Assembly (NCBI GenBank): GCA_028277725.1
Contig: JANQFX010000060.1
Location: forward strand, 1 to 64,000
Direction of reading: 5' to 3'
Length of the DNA stretch: 64,000 nucleotides
Source: Thiohalocapsa sp.
GTDB lineage: Bacteria > Pseudomonadota > Gammaproteobacteria > Chromatiales > Chromatiaceae
Position 1 is the first letter of the stretch. The number at the start of each line of letters is the position of its first letter. A model generated the notes under the pieces. It ran no database searches and was not told the origin of the DNA. It worked only from the letters and a program-made list of their open reading frames with translations. The position numbers and the translations under genes were made by a program. This document shows, piece after piece, positions 44,748-56,507 of this stretch.

Positions 44748-44795
44748 GCCAGTGTCCCCGCCAGTACCCCCGCCAGTACCCCCGCCAGTGTCCTC
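44748..44795. repeat. Four tandem copies of a 12-bp unit
   Basis: Units GCCAGTGTCCCC, GCCAGTACCCCC, GCCAGTACCCCC and GCCAGTGTCCTC follow without gaps. They lie in the divergent spacer between the lipoprotein gene and the rpsF operon. Confidence 0.7.
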
Positions 44796-44848
44796 GTGGC
44801 CTGACCGTCGCCGAAGCCGCCAACAACTGGAATGGTCGACGCAAAAGG

Positions 44849-44877
44849 TTGTTTTTGCGTTCGATATGGAACACAAT
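44849..44877 (+). promoter_or_regulatory. Candidate sigma-70 promoter of the rpsF operon
   Basis: TTGTTT (44849-44854) and CACAAT (44872-44877) are 17 bp apart, matching TTGACA and TATAAT in four of six each. The start of rpsF lies about 95 bp downstream. Confidence 0.45.
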
Positions 44878-44972
44878 GCTCGGCTTTGCCGCGCAAGCGG
44901 CATCTCCTTGCCTCACCGCGGGCGGCGCCTTTGGTGCCGATCGACGGGAGGCTGTCATCCGCGAGGAGCACG

Positions 44973-45392
44973 ATGCGACATTACGAAGTGGTGTTTCTGG
45001 TTCACCCGAGCCAGAGCGAACAGGTGCCGGCCATGTTGGAGCGGTACAAGGGCAATCTGGAAGGGCGCGGCGGCAAGATCCACAGGTTGGAGGACTGGGG
45101 TCGGCGCCAGCTGGCGTACCCGATCAACAAGGTCCATAAGGCCCACTACGTGCTCATGAACATCGAGTGCGACCAGGAGGCTCTAGACGAGCTGGAGAAC
45201 GCCTTCCGGTTCAACGACGCGGTGCTGCGCAACCTGATCATCAAGCGCAGCGGCCCGGTCACTGATCCGTCGCCTCTGCTGAAGGGCGAGGAAGACGGCG
45301 GCGAAGAGCGCGGCGGTGAGCGCCGTGGGCGCCGGGATGACGACCGTCCGCCGCGCCAGCGCGAGGATTCGCGCTCGCGCGACGACGACTGA
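44973..45392 (+). CDS. rpsF: 30S ribosomal protein S6
   Basis: 139 residues from the ATG at 44973 with GAGGAG five bases upstream; the longer open frame reads through the leader. [20 protein letters not shown] and [20 protein letters not shown] are the S6 signature. S6 binds S18 and 16S rRNA in the platform of the small subunit. The last 35 or so residues are an unusually long Glu/Arg/Asp-rich tail ([15 protein letters not shown]). It starts the conserved rpsF-rpsR-rplI order. Confidence 0.95.
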   Translation: MRHYEVVFLVHPSQSEQVPAMLERYKGNLEGRGGKIHRLEDWGRRQLAYPINKVHKAHYVLMNIECDQEALDELENAFRFNDAVLRNLIIKRSGPVTDPSPLLKGEEDGGEERGGERRGRRDDDRPPRQREDSRSRDDD

Positions 45393-45478
45393 GCGCCACC
45401 CGGTCAGCCGCAGACCCGGCGCCGATCCGGAGTCCGATCCGGAACCCAGCCACCCATCCAGCGCAAGAGATTTGAACC

Positions 45479-45703
45479 ATGGCCCGCTTTTTCCGACGCA
45501 AGCGCTACTGCCGTTTCACCGCCGAAGGCATCACCGAGATCGACTACAAGGATCTGAATCTGCTGAAAGCGTACGTGAGCGAGTCCGGCAAGATCGTACC
45601 GAGCCGTATTACCGGCACCTCGGCCAAGTATCAGCGCCAACTCGCGGACGCCGTCAAACGCGCCCGCTTCCTGGCACTGCTCCCGTACACCGACGGGCAT
45701 TGA
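45479..45703 (+). CDS. rpsR: 30S ribosomal protein S18
   Basis: 74 residues. [20 protein letters not shown] and [20 protein letters not shown] are unmistakable for S18, which pairs with S6. The single Cys in KRYCRF is common in S18. It lies 86 bp after rpsF and 134 bp before rplI. Confidence 0.97.
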   Translation: MARFFRRKRYCRFTAEGITEIDYKDLNLLKAYVSESGKIVPSRITGTSAKYQRQLADAVKRARFLALLPYTDGH

Positions 45704-45837
45704 TCGCACGCGATATCGGTACGGCGCCGTCCCTCGAGCCAGCCCTCAAGCAGGTGCCGCGCCGTCCGTGCGCTTTCCGACCGTCCCCGCTCGCGGTACG
45801 AACACCGCGGGCGAACAGCATTTGGAGACCATGATCC

Positions 45838-46284
45838 GTGGACGTCATCCTGATGAAGAAGATCAGCGGCCTCGGCGATCTCGGCGATAAGGTCGCCGTC
45901 CGTCCTGGTTTCGGCCGCAACTACCTGATCCCGCAGGGCGCCGCCGTGCCCGCGACCGAAGCCAACCTGAAGGCCTTCGAGGAGCGCCGCGCCGAACTGG
46001 AGGCCAAGGCCGCCGAGGCACTGGCCATTGCCGAAGAGCGCCGTGAGCGCTTCGAGGGGCTCACCGTCACCATCCCGTGCAAGGCGGGCGACGAAGGGCG
46101 CCTGTTCGGGTCCGTCGGTACCGTGGACATCGCCTCCGCCGTGACCGAGGCCGGCATCCCGCTCGAGAAGAGCGAGATCCGCCTACCCAACGGTGCCTTC
46201 CGCAATGTCGGCGAATACGAAGTGGAACTGAGCCTGCACACCGACGTGAACGTCGTCATCCTGCTCGAGATCGTTCCGGGCTGA
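45838..46284 (+). CDS. rplI: 50S ribosomal protein L9
   Basis: 148 residues with a GTG start (45838) giving [20 protein letters not shown], followed by [14 protein letters not shown], the L9 N-terminal rRNA-binding domain, a long helix (about 40-75) and the C-terminal domain. GGAGA lies nine bases upstream. L9 sits at the base of the L1 stalk and aids reading-frame maintenance. A terminator hairpin follows. Confidence 0.95.
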   Translation: MDVILMKKISGLGDLGDKVAVRPGFGRNYLIPQGAAVPATEANLKAFEERRAELEAKAAEALAIAEERRERFEGLTVTIPCKAGDEGRLFGSVGTVDIASAVTEAGIPLEKSEIRLPNGAFRNVGEYEVELSLHTDVNVVILLEIVPG

Positions 46285-46325
46285 TCTGATCTGCCCTTGG
46301 TCGGATCTCTCTTCCGGCCGACTTC

Positions 46326-46349
46326 GGCCCGGCACCAGCCGGGCCATTT
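46326..46349 (+). terminator. Rho-independent terminator-like hairpin after rplI
   Basis: GGCCCGGC (46326-46333) and GCCGGGCC (46338-46345) form a perfect 8-bp stem with loop ACCA, followed by ATTTC. The T tract is short but the position fits the end of the rpsF operon. Confidence 0.55.
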
Positions 46350-46403
46350 CCCCGTACCCCGCCCCGCACCCAGCCCGCAGCGCTCACGCAGGATCTAGCC
46401 AGG

Positions 46404-46445
46404 CTGTGGAAGCGGCATCGTTGCCGCGACACTCCCTCCCGAGCG
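46404..46445. repeat. Dispersed palindromic repeat, copy 4
   Basis: TGTGGAAGCGGCATCGTTGC followed by CGCGACACTCCCTCCC matches the copy at 28254 with a few changes. Confidence 0.5.
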
Positions 46446-46490
46446 AAGCGATCGGGGCCGACGGCCCTCCTGCCGAGCCGGCACGAGCAT

Positions 46491-46520
46491 AGGAACGGCA
46501 TGCCCGCGGCGATACCCAGC
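46491..46520. repeat. Partial relative of the dispersed repeat
   Basis: GGAACGGCATGCCCGCGGCG resembles the first half of the copies at 28254 and 44080, without the ACACTC part. Confidence 0.3.
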
Positions 46521-46728
46521 GGCCGCCATCCCCATCAGGTCGGCGTGCGGCCCTGTCCATGCGGTTTTAGACCCCGCCACCGGTTCCAATGTCGGCGAAT
46601 CCTTGCTTGTCCGGGTCGCCGGCTTGGGTCGACAATCGTCTCCCTTCCTGCTTGGCAGAGAGACTCCGCGATGGCACAGCGCTACGCGGAGGTGGGTTTT
46701 TTTACTAATTAGAATAGGGGGTTGGGTC

Positions 46729-48117
46729 GTGGAAGAGGATTATTCCAGCGCCTTCGAGGGCATGCGTATTCCGCCGCACAATGTGCAGGCGGAGCAGTCG
46801 CTGCTGGGCGCGCTGATGCTTGAGAACGGGACCTGGGAACTCGTCGCCGACAAGGTGCGCGAGGTCGACTTCTACCGTCAGGAGCACGCGCTCATTTTCC
46901 GAGCGGTGGCTCTGCTGGCGGAGGACGATCAGCCCTTCGATGTCGTGACCCTCGCCGAGGCATTGGACAAGCGCAAACTGCTCGATGACGTGGGCGGGGT
47001 CGACTACTTGGCGGAAATCGACCGCAACACGGCATCGGCGGCCAATGCGGCGCACTATGCGCGGATCATTCGCTTCAACTCCGTCCTGCGGCAGCTGGTC
47101 AAGGCCGGCACCGACATCGCCGACCTCGCCTTCGACACCGAGGGCCGGTCCGAGGCGGAGATCCTCGATGCCGCGGAGGCCAAGGTCTTCGGCATCGCCG
47201 AGCAGCTCGCCCGCGGCGGCGGCTTCAAGCACATCGAGAGCCTGCTCAAGATCGCCGTCGACAAGATCGATGAGCTGTTTCATCGCGATGAGCCCATCAC
47301 CGGCCTGCCGACGGGCTTCATGGACTTCGACATGCAGACCTCCGGACTGCAGCCGGCTGACCTGATCATCGTCGCCGGGCGTCCGTCGATGGGCAAGACG
47401 ACCTTCGCGATGAACATGGCCGAGAACGTCGCCATCAAGACCGGCAAGGGCGTCGCGGTGTTCAGCATGGAAATGCCGGGCGACTCTTTGGCCATGCGCA
47501 TGATGTCGTCCCTCGGGCAGATCGACCAGCACCGAGTGCGCACCGGAAAGCTCACCGACGAGGACTGGCCCAGACTCACCTCCGCCGTGCATATCCTCTC
47601 CCAGGCGCCGATGCACATCGACGACACGCCGGCGCTGTCGCCGACGGAGGTGCGCGCGCGGGTCCGTCGGCTGCAGCGGGAGCTGAAGCGCGAGGAGAAG
47701 GAGCTCGGCATGATCGTCATCGACTACCTGCAGCTGATGCAGGCCCCCGGCGATGGCGAGAACCGCGCGACCGAGATCTCCGCCATCTCGCGTAACCTCA
47801 AGGCGCTGGCCAAGGAGCTGAACGTGCCCGTGATCGCGCTCTCTCAGCTCAACCGCTCCCTGGAGCAGCGCACCAACAAGCGCCCGATCATGTCCGATCT
47901 GCGTGAGTCTGGCGCCATCGAGCAGGATGCAGACCTGATCGTGTTCATCTACCGCGACGAGGTTTACAACGAGGACAGCCCGGAAAAGGGCGTTGCCGAA
48001 ATCATCATCGGTAAGCAGCGAAACGGGCCCATCGGTACGGTAAAACTCGCCTTCCTCGGCCAGTACACCAAATTCGAGAACCTCGCCGACAGTCTGTACA
48101 CGGACGACGGTTACTAG
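46729..48117 (+). CDS. dnaB: Replicative DNA helicase DnaB
   Basis: 462 residues from a GTG at 46729 (VEEDYSSAFEGMRIPPHNVQ), preceded by AGGGGG. The N-terminal DnaB domain (about 15-115) has AEQSLLGALMLENGTWELV. The C-terminal RecA-like part has Walker A AGRPSMGKTTFAMNMAEN and Walker B MIVIDYLQLM, then LSQLNRSLEQRTNKRPIMSD. It unwinds DNA as a hexamer at the fork. There is no intein. The order rplI-dnaB is conserved in gammaproteobacteria. Confidence 0.95.
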   Translation: MEEDYSSAFEGMRIPPHNVQAEQSLLGALMLENGTWELVADKVREVDFYRQEHALIFRAVALLAEDDQPFDVVTLAEALDKRKLLDDVGGVDYLAEIDRNTASAANAAHYARIIRFNSVLRQLVKAGTDIADLAFDTEGRSEAEILDAAEAKVFGIAEQLARGGGFKHIESLLKIAVDKIDELFHRDEPITGLPTGFMDFDMQTSGLQPADLIIVAGRPSMGKTTFAMNMAENVAIKTGKGVAVFSMEMPGDSLAMRMMSSLGQIDQHRVRTGKLTDEDWPRLTSAVHILSQAPMHIDDTPALSPTEVRARVRRLQRELKREEKELGMIVIDYLQLMQAPGDGENRATEISAISRNLKALAKELNVPVIALSQLNRSLEQRTNKRPIMSDLRESGAIEQDADLIVFIYRDEVYNEDSPEKGVAEIIIGKQRNGPIGTVKLAFLGQYTKFENLADSLYTDDGY

Positions 48118-48915
48118 GCTCCTGGGCGCGGCCTCCGGCCGCGATTGCAGTGTCAGAATCGGGAGCGGGGCCGACTAGTCTTGTTTCAGTGCCCGGGTGA
48201 GTGCCTGGGCGGAATCGATGAAGGTGACGTCGGTGACGCGACCGTCGGATATCCGCAGCAGCGTCACCTGCCCCGCCTGTCTGGGCAGCAGGGCGGTCTC
48301 GGCGGCCTTGCGTCCCAGCAGGATCGGGTAGCTGTACTTGCGCATCTTCGGCAGCGCGAGGGTGCAGCAGAGGAGGACAAGGGTCGGAACCTTGTTGCGG
48401 GTGGGCAGCTGGGCAATTGATCTGGACGTGGTGGCTTGCAAGGTGGCGATACCTGGTTTGTGGAGTGTCGAACCGAGATGGAGTAGTTGGACGGTCGTCA
48501 GGGTGCGCCCCGCAGGGCGTGCCATGGCGACCGTAGCGCCCGTCACCCAATAGGTGATCTGAACTTCGCCGCGGAACCAGAGCCAAGTCAGCGCCTTGCA
48601 TGCAAGTCAGGGCAGTCGGTTCAAGTGTTGACTTCCCGGTCTCACCGGAATGCCGGCTTGCATCAATCTGGGGCCGCCCCTGCGGTCTCTGCGCCGAGAT
48701 GGGGCTGGTTTTTTCGAAAAGACCAGTCCCTATTGAAAAACTCCCGCGGAAGTCGAACAAAACCCCTGCGCAGGGTCATGGGGGCGCGCTATCTTAGGCC
48801 GCAATCGGGCAGCGCGGCGGTTCGTCAGGGATCGGTCGACTCTGCTGCCGCGTCCAGCCCATACCGCCCGCCACGCAACCACGATTTCCCTCGAGCCCTC
48901 TGCCGGACCATCGAT
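48118..48915. other. 798 bp spacer between dnaB and glgP
   Basis: Apart from a doubtful minus-strand frame at 48175-48546 I see no gene. The glgP open frame extends back through much of this region on the plus strand but without conserved sequence, so it is not coding there. The glgP promoter is presumably here. Confidence 0.5.
48175..48546 (-). CDS. Doubtful hypothetical protein
   Basis: 123 codons. The second half, MRKYSYPILLGRKAAETALL and VTLLRISDGRVTDVTFIDSA, has a protein-like composition, while the first half looks random, so a shorter start at residue 68 is also possible. I recognise no family and no ribosome-binding site convinces me. It opposes both neighbours. It could be a decayed gene end. 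Confidence 0.25.
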   Translation of the reverse strand: MTGATVAMARPAGRTLTTVQLLHLGSTLHKPGIATLQATTSRSIAQLPTRNKVPTLVLLCCTLALPKMRKYSYPILLGRKAAETALLPRQAGQVTLLRISDGRVTDVTFIDSAQALTRALKQD

Positions 48916-51426
<2,511 letters not shown>

Positions 51427-51692
51427 GGCCGGTTGGCCGAGCGGGGATTGCCCGGCCCAGCCCGTCGGCTCAGCGGATGGACTTCGGTGGAGGGGGCCGA
51501 TTGGACATGGTCCATCCGGCCTCTTCCGGGATCGGACCCCTCCGCCCCGGGCACGTGTCCGACACCCTGCCGCGTTGCCCTCGCTCCAGCCGAAGGGTGC
51601 TGTCCCTCGCGATTGTGCGTTGGTCGTCCTTCCCGCGGCTACCGGTGGTCTAGGCTCAGGGAACGACGAGCCGACAACGCACAGGCAGAGCC

Positions 51693-53027
51693 ATGAACGA
51701 CCGCGCAGAGCACATCGTCAAGTCGGACGAGCTATCGCCGGCGCGCGTCATCGAGGCGCAATTCGAACGCGCGAAGCGCCATTTCGAGCATCTGACGCCA
51801 GGGTTGGTGAACTATCTGCGCTTGCCGCTGCGGACCATCACCGTGACCATCCCCGTGGAGATGGACGACGGTCGGGTGGACAGCTTCATCGGCTACCGGG
51901 TGCTGCACAGCGACCTGCTCGGTCCCGGCAAGGGCGGCATCCGCTATCACCCGGAGGTGTCGCTCGAGGAGGTCTCGGCGCTGGCGGCGTTGATGAGTTG
52001 GAAGTGTTCCCTGGCGCGTATCCCCTTCGGTGGTGCCAAGGGGGGCGTGACCTGCGACGTGAAACACCTGAGTCATCGGGAGTTGCGGCGCATTACACGG
52101 CGCTTCATCGCCGGTCTCGGCGACAACATCGGCCCCTACACCGATATTCCGGCGCCCGACATGTACACCGACAGCCAGACCATGGCCTGGGTGTACGACA
52201 CCTACGACAATATGCATCCCGGCGAGAACAACTTGCCCGTGGTCACCGGCAAGCCGCTGGAACTGGGCGGCTCCGAGGGCCGCGGCGAGGCCACGGGACG
52301 GGGTTGCGTCTTCGCGCTGGAGCGCTTCCTCGCCAGCGGCGGACTGCCGGGCGTGGAGGAGGTCGGGGGGTTGCGCATTGCCATCCAGGGATACGGCGAG
52401 GTGGGTCGGGTCGCGGCCCGACTGCTCGCCGAGCGCGGCGCCCAGGTGGTCGCCATCAGCGACTCCACCGGCGGCGTGCTGGCGCTCAACGGCGATGTCC
52501 TGGACCTGGACGGAGTGGCCTCGCAAAAGGCGGCGGCCGGTACCGTGGTGGGCCTCCCCGAGACGCGTAGCATCACCAACGACGATTTGCTCTCGCTCGA
52601 CTGCGATGTGCTCATCCCGGCGGCGCTCGGCGGGCAGATCCATTCCGGCAACGCGGATCGAGTGCAGGCCCGGCTCATCGTCGAGGGTGCCAATCGGCCC
52701 ATCACGCCGGAGGCGGACGACATCCTCGCCGCCAATGGCATCCTGGTGCTACCGGACATCCTCGCCAACGTCGGCGGCGTCATCGTCAGCTACTACGAGT
52801 GGGTGCAGAACATCGAGCACCATAGCTGGCCGCTGGACGGCATCAATGGCCGGCTGCGTACGCGCATCAACAACGCAACCGACCGTGTGGTGGCGCGCTG
52901 GCGCGAGTTCCCGTCCGATTGTCCGAACGCCTCCGAGATGCTCTGCACCGACCTGCGTACAGCGGCGATGGTCGTCGCGCTGGAACGCCTTGCCTCGGTC
53001 CTGGAGCAGCGTGGAATCTGGCCTTGA
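51693..53027 (+). CDS. Glu/Leu/Phe/Val dehydrogenase
   Basis: 444 residues. LLGPGKGGIRYHPEVSLEEV, RIPFGGAKGGVTCDV (with the catalytic Lys) and IPAPDMYTDSQTMAWVYDTY hold the substrate site and catalytic Asp, and IAIQGYGEVGRVAARLL is the NAD(P)-binding loop. It deaminates an amino acid, most probably glutamate, to its 2-oxo acid. The ATG at 51693 gives a full-length N terminus. Neighbours are glgP and cls, unrelated by function. Confidence 0.9.
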   Translation: MNDRAEHIVKSDELSPARVIEAQFERAKRHFEHLTPGLVNYLRLPLRTITVTIPVEMDDGRVDSFIGYRVLHSDLLGPGKGGIRYHPEVSLEEVSALAALMSWKCSLARIPFGGAKGGVTCDVKHLSHRELRRITRRFIAGLGDNIGPYTDIPAPDMYTDSQTMAWVYDTYDNMHPGENNLPVVTGKPLELGGSEGRGEATGRGCVFALERFLASGGLPGVEEVGGLRIAIQGYGEVGRVAARLLAERGAQVVAISDSTGGVLALNGDVLDLDGVASQKAAAGTVVGLPETRSITNDDLLSLDCDVLIPAALGGQIHSGNADRVQARLIVEGANRPITPEADDILAANGILVLPDILANVGGVIVSYYEWVQNIEHHSWPLDGINGRLRTRINNATDRVVARWREFPSDCPNASEMLCTDLRTAAMVVALERLASVLEQRGIWP

Positions 53028-53301
53028 GGACACCCGCGGGCGGCTAGGGTTTGCCCCGGACCGGAGATCGGGCTGAGGGATGGCGCCCGATCGGCCCTGT
53101 CGTTGATCTCTGATCACAGGGCCTACAGCCGTCGGCCCAGCCCACGGAGGGGCCGCTCGTCGTTCCAGCCGTTCTCAGCGCCGATGGACCTCGGTCGGCA
53201 CCTCGACTTGCCGTGTTCAGTCGCCGCAGCCCGATAGACCGGTTCTTAGCGGTCTTGCGCAAGCCCCTCAACGCGAAGCAGTTCCATCGGTCGCGCTATG
53301 C

Positions 53302-54756
53302 TCAGAGCACCGGCCCGAGCATGGCGATGGCGTTGTGCCAGAGCCGCCGACGCCAGCCCCAGGCCTGAACCGTCTCGATACTGAGGGGGCTGGAGTCCGC
53401 GATGTAGTCCTGCTGCCGGCAGCGCACCTCGGCCGTCAGTGCCGCATCGATGAACAGGATGTTGTTCTCGTAGTTCAGGTCGAAGCTGCGCCGGTCCATG
53501 TTTGCGGAGCCGATCAGCGTCACCTCGCCGTCCAGGGTCAGGGACTTGGTATGCAGCAGTCCCTTTGGGTACTCCAGGATGCGCACCCCGGCGAGCAGCA
53601 GCTCCTGGTAATAGCTGCGGCTCGCGGCGGCGACGACCCAGCTGTCGTTATGGGAGGGGAAGACGATGGTCGTGGCCACGCCACGCCGGGCGCTGGCGCA
53701 GAGTGCAGACTGCATGGACTCATCGGGAACGTAGTAGGGCGTGGTGATGATCAGCTCCCGCCGCGCGCTGTAGATGAGTTCCTCGAATACCTGCGGCATT
53801 GCCGACCAGCGCACCGTCGGCCCAGTGCCGATGACCTGCGCCGGCACCCCCGGTGAGAGCTTCTCGGCCAGCGGGAGGCTCAGTAGGTGGTCGAGTTCCT
53901 CGCCGGTTTGGGCCGTCCAGTGGCTTGCGAACAGTGCCTGATTCGCGCGAGCGACGGGGCCTTCGAAACGCATCATCGCATCCACCCAGGGCGCGTACTT
54001 GGGCTTGATACGGAACTCCGGATCGGCGCAGTTCTGGCTGCCGCAGTAGGTGATGTCGTTATCGATAACGACGATTTTGCGGTGGTTGCGCAGGTCGATG
54101 CGCCCGCTCAGGGGCCGCAGCAGGGGATTGCCCACCGGCAGCGCGCGGGCCAGGTGGACGCCGGCCGCGCGCATGCGCCGCCAGGGCTGGGATCTGAACA
54201 AACGTCTCGAACCGAGGTCGTCGGCCATGGCCCGGCAGGCGACGCCACGTTCCGCCGCACGCACCAGGGCCCGGGCCACCCGCGAGCCGTTGTTGTCCGC
54301 CAGCCAGATGTAGAACAGCACATGGACGTGGTCGCGGGCCGCGTCGATGTCCGCGACCAGCGCGTCGATGCTGGCGTTGGAATCCGCCATCAGGGCGCCG
54401 CGGTTGCCGCCCACCGCCGGTAGCCCGCTGATGGACTCGCCGACACGGAACAGGTGCCGATAGCGCTCCGGGACGGGTGGCGCCAGCAGCCCCCGGGCGC
54501 CGTCGATTCCGCGCAGGGAAGGCAGACGCTCGTTTGCCGCGCGCAAGCGTGCGGCCCGTCTGCGGCCGATGTTGACTTCGCCGAACAGTAGGTAGGCCAA
54601 GATGCCGAATAGGGGTAGCGTAAACAGCACCACGACCCAGGCCATGCGCGCGGAGGGCTCCCGGTGTGGGCGCAGCAGCACCCTGATCAGCAGCGCCGCC
54701 TGAACGGCCATGGGCAGCAGGAGGGCGAGGAGGGCCAGCAGGCTGTTGGTCGTCAT
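53302..54756 (-). CDS. cls: Cardiolipin synthase
   Basis: 484 residues. Two N-terminal membrane segments (about 5-24 and 38-58) precede two phospholipase D motifs: IDLRNHRKIVVIDNDITYCG and LLHTKSLTLDGEVTLIGSAN, each with the HxKxxxxD residues. It condenses two phosphatidylglycerol molecules to cardiolipin at the inner membrane. Length is that of ClsA-type enzymes. It diverges from the BLUF gene with 204 bp between. Confidence 0.92.
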   Translation of the reverse strand: MTTNSLLALLALLLPMAVQAALLIRVLLRPHREPSARMAWVVVLFTLPLFGILAYLLFGEVNIGRRRAARLRAANERLPSLRGIDGARGLLAPPVPERYRHLFRVGESISGLPAVGGNRGALMADSNASIDALVADIDAARDHVHVLFYIWLADNNGSRVARALVRAAERGVACRAMADDLGSRRLFRSQPWRRMRAAGVHLARALPVGNPLLRPLSGRIDLRNHRKIVVIDNDITYCGSQNCADPEFRIKPKYAPWVDAMMRFEGPVARANQALFASHWTAQTGEELDHLLSLPLAEKLSPGVPAQVIGTGPTVRWSAMPQVFEELIYSARRELIITTPYYVPDESMQSALCASARRGVATTIVFPSHNDSWVVAAASRSYYQELLLAGVRILEYPKGLLHTKSLTLDGEVTLIGSANMDRRSFDLNYENNILFIDAALTAEVRCRQQDYIADSSPLSIETVQAWGWRRRLWHNAIAMLGPVL

Positions 54757-54960
54757 GGTGACAGTCGATTGCGTGTTGTCGCGACGCGCATGTTAGCGCC
54801 GACGCGTGTCGCATTCTCACGCGGTGATCGCATCGTCGGTCCAGGCGTTTTCAACCATTGTCCGGTGCGGTGCCGTTGTGTACCGTCCAACTCCTCCATC
54901 TAGATTCAAGCCCCTCCTGTCAGGCCCCGACACGACACGATCTCCAACGAAATCCCATCC

Positions 54961-55392
54961 ATGATATTTCAACTCTGTTACACCAGCACCGCATCTCGAG
55001 AAATGGAACGTCAGGACCTCGTCGAGCTGCTCCGCACGTCGCGGGCCAAGAACAAGGCGCTCGGCATCACCGGCCTGCTGCTCTACAGCGGCAACCGGTT
55101 CGTGCAACTGCTCGAGGGCGACGAGACGGCCGTGCGCGATACCTACAGACGCATCGTCGAGGACGGCCGCCATGAGGGGCTCGCGCTGGTCTTCGAGCAG
55201 GAGGTCGAGGAGCGCGAGTGCCCGAACTGGAGCATGGGCTTCCAGGCGCTCGAGGACAGCGAGTGGCTGGAGTTCCCGACCGCGGACGGCTCCAAGCCTG
55301 GCCTACGTCCCATGATAGAGGCCATGGGGCGCGCCAAGGCCATGGTGCAGATCGTGCGCGAGCGCGGTCTCGACCCCGCCAGTGGAGTCTAG
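54961..55392 (+). CDS. BLUF-domain blue-light photoreceptor
   Basis: 143 residues. The BLUF fold covers about 1-95: LCYTSTASREMERQDLVELL has the flavin-contacting Tyr7, SRAKNKALGITGLLLYSGNR the Asn, and FVQLLEGDETAVRDTYRRIV the Gln. The C-terminal 45 residues form helices but no output domain, so this is a short BLUF protein working through partners. It should sense blue light with FAD. It is a stand-alone gene, divergent from cls and convergent with the Lrp-type gene. Confidence 0.9.
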   Translation: MIFQLCYTSTASREMERQDLVELLRTSRAKNKALGITGLLLYSGNRFVQLLEGDETAVRDTYRRIVEDGRHEGLALVFEQEVEERECPNWSMGFQALEDSEWLEFPTADGSKPGLRPMIEAMGRAKAMVQIVRERGLDPASGV

Positions 55393-55543
55393 GGAGATGC
55401 CGATTTGTTGGCCGCCCTGATCAACGATCCGATGGAGCACAAAGACGTGGTTTCCGGGGCGTGTATTGCGCTGGGCGGGAAACGCTGAAAGGGTCAGCTC
55501 GTATTCCGTTCGGGAGCGCAGTTCAGGGAGGGGGCGGGCCGTC

Positions 55544-56005
55544 TCAACCAAGCGGTAGGGCGGTTCGCTCCACCACCTGCCGCAGCACGAAGCTCGAATG
55601 GACGCCACTGACCCCTTCGATGCGGGTCAGTTCGTGCAGCAGCAGTTCCTGGAAGGCATCCATATCGCGTACGATCACCTTGAGCTGGTAGTCCGCGTCG
55701 CGCCCGGTGATCAGTGAGCACTCCAGCACCTGAGGCATCGTTCGGACGCGGGTCTCGAAGTTCTCGAACCGCTCCGGCGTGTGCCGGTCCATGGAAATGC
55801 TGATGAAGGCGATCAGGCTCAGCCCCAAAGCCTTGGCGTCCAACAGCGCACGATAGCCGGCGATGATGCCGCTTTCCTCCAATGCCCGAACCCGCCTCAG
55901 GCAGGGTGATGGTGACAGGCCGATCCGCTCCGCCAGTTCCTGATTACTGATGCGTCCCTCCTGCTGCAGGATATCCAGGATGTGCTTGTCGTAGTTGTCG
56001 AGCAT
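55544..56005 (-). CDS. Lrp/AsnC-family transcriptional regulator
   Basis: 153 residues from the ATG at 56005 (MLDNYDKHILDILQQEGRIS); the frame continues upstream without conserved sequence. The N-terminal helix-turn-helix (about 20-45, QELAERIGLSPSPCLRRVRA) and the ACT-like RAM domain (about 65-145) match Lrp. It probably responds to an amino acid. The divergent CxxxCxxC gene, 152 bp away, is the most obvious target besides itself. Confidence 0.9.
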   Translation of the reverse strand: MLDNYDKHILDILQQEGRISNQELAERIGLSPSPCLRRVRALEESGIIAGYRALLDAKALGLSLIAFISISMDRHTPERFENFETRVRTMPQVLECSLITGRDADYQLKVIVRDMDAFQELLLHELTRIEGVSGVHSSFVLRQVVERTALPLG

Positions 56006-56157
56006 GGTTGCTATGGCTGCTGCTCTGGGCGCCGCTCGGTCGGTCGGCGTGCTGTGGCTATGCTCGCAGGACGCCCGACCATAGCGCAACGACCGGCGTG
56101 CGGTGTAGTTCAGTTTGGGCGGTCTCGGGCCGACTCGACAGGGGAGGGGGACCAACG

Positions 56158-56433
56158 ATGAAACCGAACACGACGGTCGCCATGCAGCAGCTCATCGACC
56201 GTGTGCGTACCGCGATTCCGTTCGACATGCCGGAGGCGCAGCTCTGCACGGGGGAGTGCAACGGCTGCTCGGTGAAGTTGTTGGAGTACCTCGATGAGGA
56301 GCTCGCGGACTGGGAGGGGCGGCTCGCCGCGGGAGAGCGGCCCAACCTCGGTGATTTGGATAGGCTCGGGCGGACCAGTCGCAAGGTCTATCGGGTGCTC
56401 ACGGCCAATGGGATGGTGCCGCCGCTGGAGTGA
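56158..56433 (+). CDS. Small CxxxCxxC protein of unknown function
   Basis: 91 residues from the ATG at 56158, preceded by GGGGAGGGGG. The motif QLCTGECNGCSVKLLEYLDE (about 28-47) has Cys at three spaced positions (CxxxCxxC), which could bind a metal or iron-sulfur cluster. The rest is acidic and helical (LADWEGRLAAGERP, RTSRKVYRVLT). I know no family name. It diverges from the Lrp/AsnC gene. Confidence 0.55.
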   Translation: MKPNTTVAMQQLIDRVRTAIPFDMPEAQLCTGECNGCSVKLLEYLDEELADWEGRLAAGERPNLGDLDRLGRTSRKVYRVLTANGMVPPLE

Positions 56434-56507
56434 GCTGATTCAGACGCTCTGGTGGGCAGGCGGTTGCGCGCTCGCGGCGCCCATCGAGCGGTCTTGACGC
56501 TAGCCCC

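Larger units (their letters stand above)
46285..46728. other. 444 bp spacer between rplI and dnaB
   Basis: Contains a terminator-like hairpin near its start and two palindromic-repeat relatives. No gene is supported. A T7 run at 46696-46703 and AT-rich stretch just before dnaB may belong to the dnaB promoter or leader. Confidence 0.5.

Noticed and set aside
46593-46728. Upstream extension of dnaB
   Set aside because: The frame is open to 46603, but conserved DnaB sequence begins only after the GTG at 46729.
53044-53271. 75-codon minus-strand frame downstream of the Glu/Leu dehydrogenase
   Set aside because: Very Arg/Ser/Gly-rich without any domain; typical of GC-rich noncoding DNA.
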